From Myxococcota bacterium (GTDB lineage: Bacteria; Myxococcota_A; UBA9160; JAFDET01): 33,943 bases of DNA. The position numbers and the translations under genes were made by a program. Positions within the stretch are counted from its first letter, which is position 1. Every line of letters begins with the position of its first letter. The DNA lies in NCBI GenBank assembly GCA_028278065.1, contig JANQFA010000028.1:1-33943 (forward strand), in the 5' to 3' direction. The notes under the pieces are model-generated. The model had not been told where the DNA came from and made no database searches. It worked only from the letters and a program-made list of their open reading frames with translations. Positions 15,463 to 22,466 of the stretch are shown one piece after another.

Positions 15463-17090
15463 GCCCGCCAGCGCTTCGACCGGCGCGAGAGGTAGTCCAC
15501 CATCATGTAGGAGCCGAGCTGCTGGGGGTGCGTGAAGAACGCCCTCCCCTTGTTGATTCGCGTCATCCTCTCGACGAAGCCCACCAGCTCCGGAGCATCG
15601 TCCAGCATGAACGTGTTGATGGTGGCGCCGCGCCGGGTGATCCGACGCACCTGCTTCAGGGTCTCCTCGGCGGCGCGCGGCGAGATCCCCCCGAAGCCCA
15701 TCGGCCACTCGACGCGGAGCTCCTTGTCCACGAAGTACGCCGTCGGCTGCCCGTCGGTGATCACCAGGACCTGCGGATTGGGCGCCGGGTGCCGGGCGAT
15801 GAGACGCTCGGCGACCATCAGGCCCTCCTGCAGGTTCGTGAACGGATCGCCCATGTTCCAGCTCGACTCGGGGAGCTCCTTGATCGAGAGCTCCACGGCG
15901 CGCGTGTAGAAGCCGACGACGAAGAAGTTGTCGCGCGGGTAGCGCGTGCGGATCAGGTGGTCCAGGGCCAGCGCCACGCGCTTGGCCGCCGCAAAGCGGC
16001 CCGCCCACGACATCGACCAGCTCATGTCGAGGAGGAGGACCGTCGTGGTCTGGGTCGTGAAGTCCATCTCGTGGACTCGGAAATCCTCGACCGCGAGCTG
16101 GATCGGGGTTTCCACCGGGCGCCCGGGGTTCTGCCGGGCCTGGCGCAGGACGCTCTCGAGCAGGGTGCGCACCACCGCCACGCTGCGACCGTCGCCGAAC
16201 TCCCAGGGACGGGTCTCGTCGGGACGCGGGAGCCCCACCCCCAGCTCCCGGGTCTCGTGGGCTCCCTGGCGGCCGCTGCGCAGCGCGCCGTACACCTGGG
16301 CCAGGGCGTTCGCGCCCAGGCGGCGGATCGCGCGGGGCGTCAGCTCGTCGGCGCCTTCGCGCAGATAGCCGGCGCTTTCCAGGGACTGACGGAGATCACG
16401 CAGGAAGACGAGCGAGCGCAGCGCACCCTCGTCGAGGAGCTCGCGCAGCTCTTCGGGCGAGATCTGCTCGAAGTTCCCCTCCGCGAGGTCCTGCGCCATC
16501 TGCTGGAGCGCCTCGATCCGCTCGCGGATCTCCTGGGCGGTCTCGTAGTCCGCCTGCTCCGGGCCGCGGAAGCGCGCCCCCTGCTCCTGCTGGAAGCGCT
16601 CGAGGTCGCGCAGGCGGTCGAGCTCCTCGAGGAGCTCGCGGTAGTCCTCCTCGGCCTCCTCGTCCTCGAACTCGTGATCGCGAAAGCGCTCGATCGCTTC
16701 GGCCACACCGGCCGCCTGCTGGTCGTGCCGGCGCCCCAGGAACTCGTTCATGCGCCGGGACTCGTGCCCCGCGGCCTCCTCGATGGCGCGCTGCTCGCGG
16801 TCGAGGATGTCCTCGAGGCGCCGGCGCAGCTCGTCGCTGGCCTGGTCCAGCCGGTAGCGGTCCTGCAGCTCCCGGATCTCGTCCTGCAGCTCGCGGATCA
16901 GCTCCTCCACGCCCATGACGCGCATCTCGCTCCCGCCCAGCTCGAAGCCCGCCTGCTGCATCCACTGCAGCGCCTCGCGGACGTCGAGCCCCTCCATCAG
17001 GAGATCCTGGAGGGCGTCGAGCGCGTCGTCGGGAGCGAGCGAGAACTCGCCCTGGCTCCCGTCCCAGCGGCTGTAGCGCCAGACCTTCAC
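15459..17090 (-). CDS. VWA-domain protein (MoxR partner)
   Basis: The 543-residue protein has a long, highly charged, coiled-coil-rich N-terminal half (about 60-250, many Glu/Arg/Gln heptads) and a C-terminal von Willebrand A domain. The MIDAS metal site is visible as DMSWS (355-359), a downstream threonine in DPFTNLQEG and the aspartate in VITDGQPTAYF. No signal peptide or membrane segment is seen. VWA proteins next to MoxR ATPases usually form a chaperone-like complex that inserts metals or remodels client proteins. The GTG at 17090 overlaps the MoxR stop (GTGA), and its own stop overlaps the S49 start (ATGA). Confidence 0.9.
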   Translation of the reverse strand: MKVWRYSRWDGSQGEFSLAPDDALDALQDLLMEGLDVREALQWMQQAGFELGGSEMRVMGVEELIRELQDEIRELQDRYRLDQASDELRRRLEDILDREQRAIEEAAGHESRRMNEFLGRRHDQQAAGVAEAIERFRDHEFEDEEAEEDYRELLEELDRLRDLERFQQEQGARFRGPEQADYETAQEIRERIEALQQMAQDLAEGNFEQISPEELRELLDEGALRSLVFLRDLRQSLESAGYLREGADELTPRAIRRLGANALAQVYGALRSGRQGAHETRELGVGLPRPDETRPWEFGDGRSVAVVRTLLESVLRQARQNPGRPVETPIQLAVEDFRVHEMDFTTQTTTVLLLDMSWSMSWAGRFAAAKRVALALDHLIRTRYPRDNFFVVGFYTRAVELSIKELPESSWNMGDPFTNLQEGLMVAERLIARHPAPNPQVLVITDGQPTAYFVDKELRVEWPMGFGGISPRAAEETLKQVRRITRRGATINTFMLDDAPELVGFVERMTRINKGRAFFTHPQQLGSYMMVDYLSRRSKRWRA

Positions 17091-18499
17091 GGCTGGGCGT
17101 AGACCGTCCGGCCCTCGCGCTCGGTCTTGTTGAGCCGGTTGGACAGGTGGAGCCCTTCGAGCAGGAACTCGATGGCGCTGGCCAGGCGCGCGGCGGACTC
17201 GCCGCCCGCCAGCGCCGCCGCCCCCTCGCGCAGACCCGGAATGGCGTCCAGCCCCTCCAGGTACTCGTCCGCGGGCATCTCGGCCGAGACCTCCACGTTC
17301 CAGCCCTGCTCGAAGGCGGCGACCACGGAGGCGACGCCCTCGACGGGGACGCGCTCGTCGAACACGGTGCGAACCGCGCGCCTGCGCAGCTCGTGGATGA
17401 CGTCGATCTCCTCCTTGTCCGCGCCGGCGTACTCGAGCTCCAGCTTGCCCTGGGTCGAGGCGTCGAGGGCGAAGAGGTCCGAGATGCGCGGCACGGCCTC
17501 GGTCTCGGCGGTCGCCAGCGCGCGGCGCACCGCGTTGGCCACCAGCGTCTCGAGGTTGGCGATGGTCATGCGCACGGACACGCCCGAGGTCTGGTTCACG
17601 TCCGGGCTGCTGCGCGCCTGGAAGGTCGTCTCCGCCACGATCTCGGCCATGAAGGGCGGGAGGGTGACGTCGACGCCGTCCACCTCCGGCAGCTCCGACT
17701 CCTGGTGCGCGATCTCGAGCTCGAGCTCGCGGGTGGGAGGGTAGTGGGTGCGGATCTGGGCGGCGTAGCGATCCTTGAGGGGCGTGATGATGCGCCCGCG
17801 GCTCGTGTAGTCCTCGGGATTCGCGCTCGCCACCACCAGCACGTCGAGGGGAAGCCGCACCCTGTACCCCTTGACCTGGAAGTCGCGCTCCTCGAGCACG
17901 TTGAAGAGCGCCACCTGCACCTTCTCGGTGAGGTCGGGCAGCTCGTTGATGCAGAATATCCCGCGATTCGTGCGCGGCAGGAGTCCGAAGTGGATGGTCA
18001 GCTCGTCGCCGAGGGTCCGGCCCCGGGCCACCTTCACCGGATCGACGTCGCCCACCAGATCGGCCACCGAGGTGTCCGGCGTGGCGAGCTTCTCGCCGTA
18101 GCGGTCCTCGCGGGAGAGCCACTGGATCGGGGTGGCATCTCCCAGCTCGGCCACGCGCTCGCGGCCGAAGGCGGAGACCGGGGCCAGGGGATCGTCCGCG
18201 ATCTCGCTGCCTTCGATCGCGGGGATCCACTCGTCGAGGAGCCCGACCAGGGCGCGGATCATGCGCGACTTGGCCTGCCCACGCTCTCCCAGGAAGATCA
18301 GGTCGTGCCCGCAGAGGATCGCGTTCTCCAGGGCGGGGAGCACGGTGTCGTCGTAGCCGAGGATCCCGTCGAAGAGCGGCTCGCCCCCCCGCAGGCGGGC
18401 GAGCAGGTTGGCGCGCAGCTCTGCGCGCAGGTCGCGGCTCTCCCAGCCGGAAGCGCGCAGCTCGCCCAGGGTGCGGGCTCGCGGGGCTGTGGACGACAT
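17087..18499 (-). CDS. MoxR/magnesium-chelatase-type AAA+ ATPase
   Basis: This AAA+ ATPase of the MoxR/ChlI helix-2-insert clade is predicted to work with the VWA protein encoded next. It has 470 residues. Walker A is GERGQAKS (71-78). The Walker B region reads GIFCINELPDL (180-190), with Asn-Glu in place of the usual Asp-Glu. ANPEDYTSRGRIITPLKDRY carries sensor and arginine-finger elements. The C-terminal part (from about 330) is helical. The ATG at 18499 has a very good ribosome site (GGAGG, five bases upstream). It is the best-translated-looking start in the block, 14 bases after the M48 stop. Confidence 0.92.
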   Translation of the reverse strand: MSSTAPRARTLGELRASGWESRDLRAELRANLLARLRGGEPLFDGILGYDDTVLPALENAILCGHDLIFLGERGQAKSRMIRALVGLLDEWIPAIEGSEIADDPLAPVSAFGRERVAELGDATPIQWLSREDRYGEKLATPDTSVADLVGDVDPVKVARGRTLGDELTIHFGLLPRTNRGIFCINELPDLTEKVQVALFNVLEERDFQVKGYRVRLPLDVLVVASANPEDYTSRGRIITPLKDRYAAQIRTHYPPTRELELEIAHQESELPEVDGVDVTLPPFMAEIVAETTFQARSSPDVNQTSGVSVRMTIANLETLVANAVRRALATAETEAVPRISDLFALDASTQGKLELEYAGADKEEIDVIHELRRRAVRTVFDERVPVEGVASVVAAFEQGWNVEVSAEMPADEYLEGLDAIPGLREGAAALAGGESAARLASAIEFLLEGLHLSNRLNKTEREGRTVYAQP

Positions 18500-18513
18500 G
18501 GTTCCTCCGGGCG

Positions 18514-19320
18514 CTACGGGCGCCGTCTGCGCAGGGCGGCGATGCGCTTCTGGATCTGTTCGAGCCGTCCGCCGTCCGTTCTGCGCAGCCCTCGCGGGAG
18601 ATCGGCCTCCCGGATCAGGGTGCGCGTGCTGGCGATCCGCTCGCTGGTCGCCGGGTGACTCGACAGCCATGCCGGCAGGCTCCCACCCGACTCCCGCATC
18701 ATGGTCTCGAAGAACGTGACGAGACCCTCCGGATCGTAGCCGGCCTTGGGCAGCACCTCGACGGCGAAGACGTCGGCCTCGCGCTCGGCGTCGCGGCCGT
18801 ACGAGTTCAGGTACGCCGCGGCGGCGAGCCCGCCGCCCATGTTGGCGGCGCTCCCGGCCATGCCGCCGCCGATCAGCGCGGCGGTGTAGGTTCCCACGCG
18901 GTGGAGGACGCCCACGTTCTGTTGACGCCGGTAGTTGTTGGCCACGTGGCGCCGCGCGACGTGACCCACTTCGTGGCCGATCACGCCCGCCAGCTCGGAG
19001 ACGTTTCGCGCCTGCATGATCGTCTCGGTGTTGACGTAGATATAGCCGGCCGGGAGCGCGAATGCGTTGATCGCCCCGCTCTCGACCACATAGAAGTGGT
19101 ACGTGAACGGCTGCGGACCGGCCGCCGCCACGATCTTGTGGCCGATCTTGCGGACGTAGTCCCAGATCTGGCGGTCGCGCACCAGATCGGCCTCGTGGCG
19201 GATCTGGTCGTTCACCTGTCGCCCGAGGTAGGCCTCCTCCTCGAAGGAGAGCGGGGCGCAGGCGATGGAGAGGACCAGGACGAGCGCCGCCGCGACGACG
19301 CTAGAGCGGGTCCACCCCAT
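18514..19320 (-). CDS. M48-family metalloprotease, lipoprotein (BepA/LoiP-like)
   Basis: This is a periplasmic zinc protease probably anchored to a membrane by a lipid. The 268-residue protein starts with a lipoprotein signal (hydrophobic 9-20, lipobox LSIAC, modified Cys21). The active site is HEVGH (116-120) with the third zinc ligand in EREADVFA (E181). LPAGYIYVNTETI before it and SSHPATSERIA after it are characteristic of M48 family C. Homologues such as BepA and LoiP degrade misfolded outer-membrane proteins. No TPR domain is present, so it is nearer to LoiP in layout. It overlaps the upstream 2-phosphoglycerate-kinase-like gene by 20 bases. Confidence 0.92.
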   Translation of the reverse strand: MGWTRSSVVAAALVLVLSIACAPLSFEEEAYLGRQVNDQIRHEADLVRDRQIWDYVRKIGHKIVAAAGPQPFTYHFYVVESGAINAFALPAGYIYVNTETIMQARNVSELAGVIGHEVGHVARRHVANNYRRQQNVGVLHRVGTYTAALIGGGMAGSAANMGGGLAAAAYLNSYGRDAEREADVFAVEVLPKAGYDPEGLVTFFETMMRESGGSLPAWLSSHPATSERIASTRTLIREADLPRGLRRTDGGRLEQIQKRIAALRRRRP

Positions 19321-20482
19321 CGGTCACCTCCAGCTTGGCCAGCGTCTCGGTCACCTGGCGGATGATCGAGAGGACGGAGCGATCGAACGAGAGGTTCTCC
19401 ACGATCGGGACGTCGTGGGTCTCGGCGAGCTCCAGGATGTACTCCTGGATGCGAACGATGGCGTCGAGGTTCTCGATGTAGCGGTGCGGCGTACGGGCCT
19501 TCTCTCCCTTCGCGCGCCGCTTGAAGCGGCTCTTGAAGGCGTCGCTGTCGAAGGTGGCGACCATCAGGAAGACCACGTAGGCGCGCTCCCGATACGCATC
19601 CAGGTCGAGCCTCCCGGGCAGCAGGGAGACTCCGTCCAGCACCATGCTGGCGTTCTCTTCGACGGCACGATCCAGCAGAGCCTTCACGCCTACCGCCACC
19701 GCCGAGGCCTGATCCGTGAAGGCCTCCACCACCGGATCCGCCCCGGGGGTGGGATCGAAGCCCTCGGCCGTCCAGGCCGCGTAGGACGAGGCGTGGATGG
19801 CAGGCATCAGGTCCGGCGAGAGCATGATCCTCATCACCTGGCGGATCGCGTCGGTGGACATGACGCGCCCGATCCCCAGGCGATGGGCCACCTCGAGGGC
19901 GAGGCTCGTCTTGCCGACCCCGGGGGCGCCGCCCAGCAGGATGAGGACCGGCCGTTCGGGCTCCTGGAAGCGGCGCCATGCCAGGTAGCGGAGCGCGGCG
20001 CGCTTGCGATCGGCCCCCTCCAGGGCCTCGTAGGCCAGCCTGCGCAGCTCGCGGCGCTCCACCACGCGACGGCCCTCCCGCACGAGACGCTCCTCGATCG
20101 AGCGGGCCACCTCCCAGGCCTCGGCGGGCTCGACGGCGGCGGCGAGCAGGGATTGGGAGAGGATCCCCTTGGAGAAGGGGGTCGCATCGTCGTCATGGGT
20201 GACCGCGATCTCGGGTGTCAGCGGGGCCAGCGCGGTCGGGTCGGGCTCGAGCCCCGACTCCTTGACGATCCCGGCCACCGCGGCGCCGAGGGCCTCGCGC
20301 GACACGGTCCGGCCCCGCAGTGCGTCGCGAACCTCGTTGGCGACCGCGTAGGCGTCCTCGAACGAGAGCCCCTGCGAGAGGAGCGAGTGGATCAGGATTC
20401 CGCGCATGAAGGGCCGGGTTCCGCCGGCGTCCTCCACCACGATTCTCCCGGAATCCCGCTTCCCTTCCTCGCTCTGGGACAT
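19301..20482 (-). CDS. 2-phosphoglycerate kinase-like protein with two ATP-cone-like repeats
   Basis: The 393-residue protein has a P-loop kinase domain (GGAPGVGKTS, 184-193, then MSTDAIRQVMR) resembling archaeal 2-phosphoglycerate kinase, which makes 2,3-bisphosphoglycerate for cyclic 2,3-diphosphoglycerate. The N-terminus holds two similar units, one beginning TRPFMRGILIHSLLSQGLS (about 22-55) and one beginning ATPFSKGILSQSLLAAAVE (about 101-134); both look like ATP-cone nucleotide sensors. The bacterial substrate is unknown, so kinase activity on 2-phosphoglycerate is family-based inference. ATG at 20482 is preferred over the TTG at 20491. It is the first gene of the minus-strand block and divergent from merR. 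Confidence 0.8.
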   Translation of the reverse strand: MSQSEEGKRDSGRIVVEDAGGTRPFMRGILIHSLLSQGLSFEDAYAVANEVRDALRGRTVSREALGAAVAGIVKESGLEPDPTALAPLTPEIAVTHDDDATPFSKGILSQSLLAAAVEPAEAWEVARSIEERLVREGRRVVERRELRRLAYEALEGADRKRAALRYLAWRRFQEPERPVLILLGGAPGVGKTSLALEVAHRLGIGRVMSTDAIRQVMRIMLSPDLMPAIHASSYAAWTAEGFDPTPGADPVVEAFTDQASAVAVGVKALLDRAVEENASMVLDGVSLLPGRLDLDAYRERAYVVFLMVATFDSDAFKSRFKRRAKGEKARTPHRYIENLDAIVRIQEYILELAETHDVPIVENLSFDRSVLSIIRQVTETLAKLEVTDGVDPL

Positions 20483-20522
20483 GAAAGCCAACCTACCCTA
20501 CGCCGCCCTCCGGGGCGACGAA

Positions 20523-20556
20523 GGGGCTTCCGGGAGCACCTCGGGGGCTTCTGGGA
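20523..20556. promoter_or_regulatory. 13-base direct repeat, 21 bases apart, in the divergent intergenic region
   Basis: GGGGCTTCCGGGA (20523-20535) and GGGGCTTCTGGGA (20544-20556) match at 12 of 13 positions and are offset by exactly 21 bases, two helical turns. They lie about 27 bases before the merR minus-35 element and upstream of the minus-strand block, a typical place for a dimeric or tandem regulator. The binding protein is unknown. Confidence 0.5.
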
Positions 20557-20582
20557 ACGCCACATTTCCCCTGGATTTTGGC

Positions 20583-20610
20583 TTGACTGGTCCTGCCCCC
20601 CGCGTATAAC
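20583..20610 (+). promoter_or_regulatory. Sigma-70-type promoter of merR-parA
   Basis: TTGACT (20583-20588) and TATAAC (20605-20610) are separated by 16 bases, close to consensus in a very GC-rich background. A 6-base-pair hairpin (CTGCCC 20617-20622 with GGGCAG 20627-20632) lies near the predicted transcript start, before the ribosome site. Confidence 0.7.
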
Positions 20611-20646
20611 GTCGTTCTGCCCGCCTGGGCAGGCGAGGGAGGTGCG

Positions 20647-21138
20647 ATGTCGCCGGCAACGCCGGGATCGCAGGGTTCCGTGCAGGAGGACCTCTTCCGG
20701 ACGGGGGAGGTGGTCGAGATCGTCGGGGTGTCCCGGCGACAGCTCCAGTACTGGGCCCAGACCGACCTGGTGTGCCCGTCGGCGCGGACCAAGGGGGGTC
20801 ATCACCGATACACGTTCGAGGATCTCGTGGCGCTGAAGGCCGCGAGACGCCTCATCGACGCCGGCGTCTCGGTCCAGCGGATCCGAAGGAGCATCGAGCA
20901 GCTGATGCGGGTCCTGCCGACCGTCCGACGTCCATTGGCCGAGCTCGTCCTCGTCGCGACGGGAGACGTGGTTCTCGTGTTCCGGGAGGGAACGGTCTTC
21001 GAGGCCGTCTCGGGGCAGGAGTGGGTGCTCGAGGTCGCGGAATTCGAGCGCGACATCGAGGCCTGGCGCCGCAGGGGCGCCGACCGCCGCCCGCGCCCGG
21101 CGCCCACCGGATCGCAACGAGCCGAACGCACGGCCTAG
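20647..21138 (+). CDS. MerR-type DNA-binding regulator
   Basis: The 163-residue protein has an N-terminal MerR winged-helix domain: LFRTGEVVEIVGVSRRQLQYW, then the wing GGHHRYTFEDL and the helix ALKAARRLIDAGVSVQRIRRSIEQL. After about residue 85 comes a short alpha/beta stretch (LAELVLVATGDVVLVFREGTVFEAVSG) that is not a known effector pocket and lacks MerR metal cysteines. The ribosome site is strong (GAGGGAGG before ATG 20647). It is transcribed with the ParA-fusion gene. It may regulate the cluster, or act as the DNA-bound adaptor that ParA systems normally need; the second idea is my inference, since no ParB gene is present. Confidence 0.88.
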   Translation: MSPATPGSQGSVQEDLFRTGEVVEIVGVSRRQLQYWAQTDLVCPSARTKGGHHRYTFEDLVALKAARRLIDAGVSVQRIRRSIEQLMRVLPTVRRPLAELVLVATGDVVLVFREGTVFEAVSGQEWVLEVAEFERDIEAWRRRGADRRPRPAPTGSQRAERTA

Positions 21139-21144
21139 CGCCGT

Positions 21145-21164
21145 CCCGGGCTTCTCGCCCCGGG
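21145..21164 (+). other. GC-rich hairpin after merR
   Basis: CCCGGG at 21145-21150 and at 21159-21164 can pair around an 8-base loop just after the merR stop. No T-run follows, so it is at most a weak terminator or an mRNA-stabilising element. Confidence 0.35.
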
Positions 21165-21177
21165 CCGCCTCGCCGGC

Positions 21178-21221
21178 GTCGCCGACCCGAGACGGGTCCG
21201 GCACCCGTTCGAGTCGGCGAC
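21178..21221. promoter_or_regulatory. Long interrupted dyad between merR and the parA fusion
   Basis: GTCGCCGAC (21178-21186) and GTCGGCGAC (21213-21221) are a perfect 9-base inverted repeat. Inside it ACGGGT (21192-21197) pairs with ACCCGT (21203-21208), and CGA (21188-21190) with TCG (21209-21211). In all about 18 base pairs form around a 5-base loop with one mismatch and one bulge. No T-run follows. It could be an operator, a centromere-like site or an mRNA attenuator in the 133-base gap before parA. Confidence 0.55.
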
Positions 21222-21271
21222 CTCGAAGCGCGACCACGTCGCGTGTCGGGGTGAATGCCGGGGGGGGTGTC

Positions 21272-22462
21272 ATGCGCACGATCGCGATCGTCAACCAGAA
21301 GGGTGGCTGCGGAAAGACCACCACCGTGGTCAATCTGGCGGGAAGCCTCGCCGCGGACGGAGCGGAGGTGCTCGTCGTCGACATGGATCCGCAGGCTCAC
21401 GCCACGCTCGCCCTCGGGATCGACCCGGAGATGACCGAGGCGAACCTCTACGAGGTGCTGGCCGACGAGGACGGCCCCGCGATCATCAACGAGATCCTGA
21501 TCGAGGTGGAGGGCGGCATCGCCGTGGCCCCGTCCGGAATCGTGCTCTCCGCCCTCGAGCAGAAGCTGGCCAGCGAAGGAGCCGAGGCCCGCACCGAGCG
21601 CCTCGCCGCAGCCCTCGCGGGTCTGGAGCGGGAGTTCGACTACGCGCTCATCGACTGCCCGCCCAACGTGGGCCTCCTCACCTTCAATGCCCTGCGTGCC
21701 GCCGGAGAGGTGATCGTCCCGCTCGAGACCAGCCACTTCGCCATCCACGGGGTGCAGAAGCTCCTCGAGACGGTGGCCCTGCTGGCCGAGCGGCTGGGCC
21801 AGGATCCGAGCGTGCGCATCCTGCCGACGCTCTACGACGGGCGCACGCGCTTTGCGCGCGAGACGCTCGGGGAGATCCGGACCCTCTTCCAGGACATGTG
21901 CTTCGACGCCGTGATCCGGCAGAACGTGAAGCTGCGCGAGGCCGCCCGCCGCGGGCTCCCCCTGACCGCCTTCGCGCCCTCGGCGAACGGCGCGATCGAC
22001 TACGCGGCGCTGGCGCTCGAAGTGGCCGCCGCGGCGCCCGGGGCGCTGACCGGGTTCGAGGAGTCCGCCGCGGCGCCGGAGGCGCTGGCCGGGTTCGAGG
22101 AGTCCGCCGCAGCGCCGGAGGCGCTGGCCGGATTGGAGGAGCCCGCCGCAGCGCCGGAGACGCCGGCTGCGTTCGCGGAGGGGGCGCACGAGCCACGCCG
22201 CGTGGTGGTGCGCTTCGCGGACCAGGGCGCCGAGGACGTGCGCATCGCGGGCGACTTCAACGGCTGGATCCCCGACAAGGACGTCCAGTCGCGCGTGGAG
22301 AACGAGGCCTCCACGCGCGTGTGGACCAAGGTGCTGACGCTGCCGCCGGGCACCTACCAGTACCGCTACGTGGTGGACGGCGAGTGGCTGGAAGACCCCG
22401 GCAACCCGGACGTGGAAATCGGTCCGGTGGGGGAGCGCAACTCGGTGCTGGTGGTGCGCTGA
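21272..22462 (+). CDS. ParA-family ATPase fused to a C-terminal AMPK/CBM48-type glycogen-binding domain
   Basis: The 396-residue protein begins with a complete ParA domain (1-250): deviant Walker A KGGCGKTTT (10-18), DMDPQAHAT, and DYALIDCPPNVGLLTFNAL. A linker of 13-residue repeats (about 254-300, AAPEALAGFEESA) leads to a carbohydrate-binding domain (about 308-396). That domain has IAGDFNGWIPD with W332, a YQYRYVVDGEW block with W372 and a late ERNSVLV; these line up with the AMPK beta glycogen-binding tryptophans and asparagine, with arginine where AMPK has lysine. ParA ATPases position DNA or protein cargo by nucleoid gradients; a glycogen-binding tail would tether alpha-glucan. I use ATG 21272 rather than GTG 21251 because the P-loop then has its usual N-terminal spacing and a G-rich ribosome site precedes it. 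Confidence 0.93.
   Translation: MRTIAIVNQKGGCGKTTTVVNLAGSLAADGAEVLVVDMDPQAHATLALGIDPEMTEANLYEVLADEDGPAIINEILIEVEGGIAVAPSGIVLSALEQKLASEGAEARTERLAAALAGLEREFDYALIDCPPNVGLLTFNALRAAGEVIVPLETSHFAIHGVQKLLETVALLAERLGQDPSVRILPTLYDGRTRFARETLGEIRTLFQDMCFDAVIRQNVKLREAARRGLPLTAFAPSANGAIDYAALALEVAAAAPGALTGFEESAAAPEALAGFEESAAAPEALAGLEEPAAAPETPAAFAEGAHEPRRVVVRFADQGAEDVRIAGDFNGWIPDKDVQSRVENEASTRVWTKVLTLPPGTYQYRYVVDGEWLEDPGNPDVEIGPVGERNSVLVVR
22031..22171 (+). repeat. 39-base tandem repeat in the ParA-CBM linker
   Basis: Three copies and a partial fourth (starting at 22031, 22070, 22109 and 22148) encode AAPEALAGFEESA-like units. They form an Ala/Pro/Glu-rich flexible spacer between the ATPase and the glycogen-binding domain. 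Copies differ at a few bases. Confidence 0.9.
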
Positions 22463-22466
22463 GGCA

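Noticed and set aside
15528-17102. Plus-strand frame of 524 codons opposite the VWA gene
   Set aside because: The minus-strand VWA protein has a MIDAS site and coupled starts; the plus frame has no domain.
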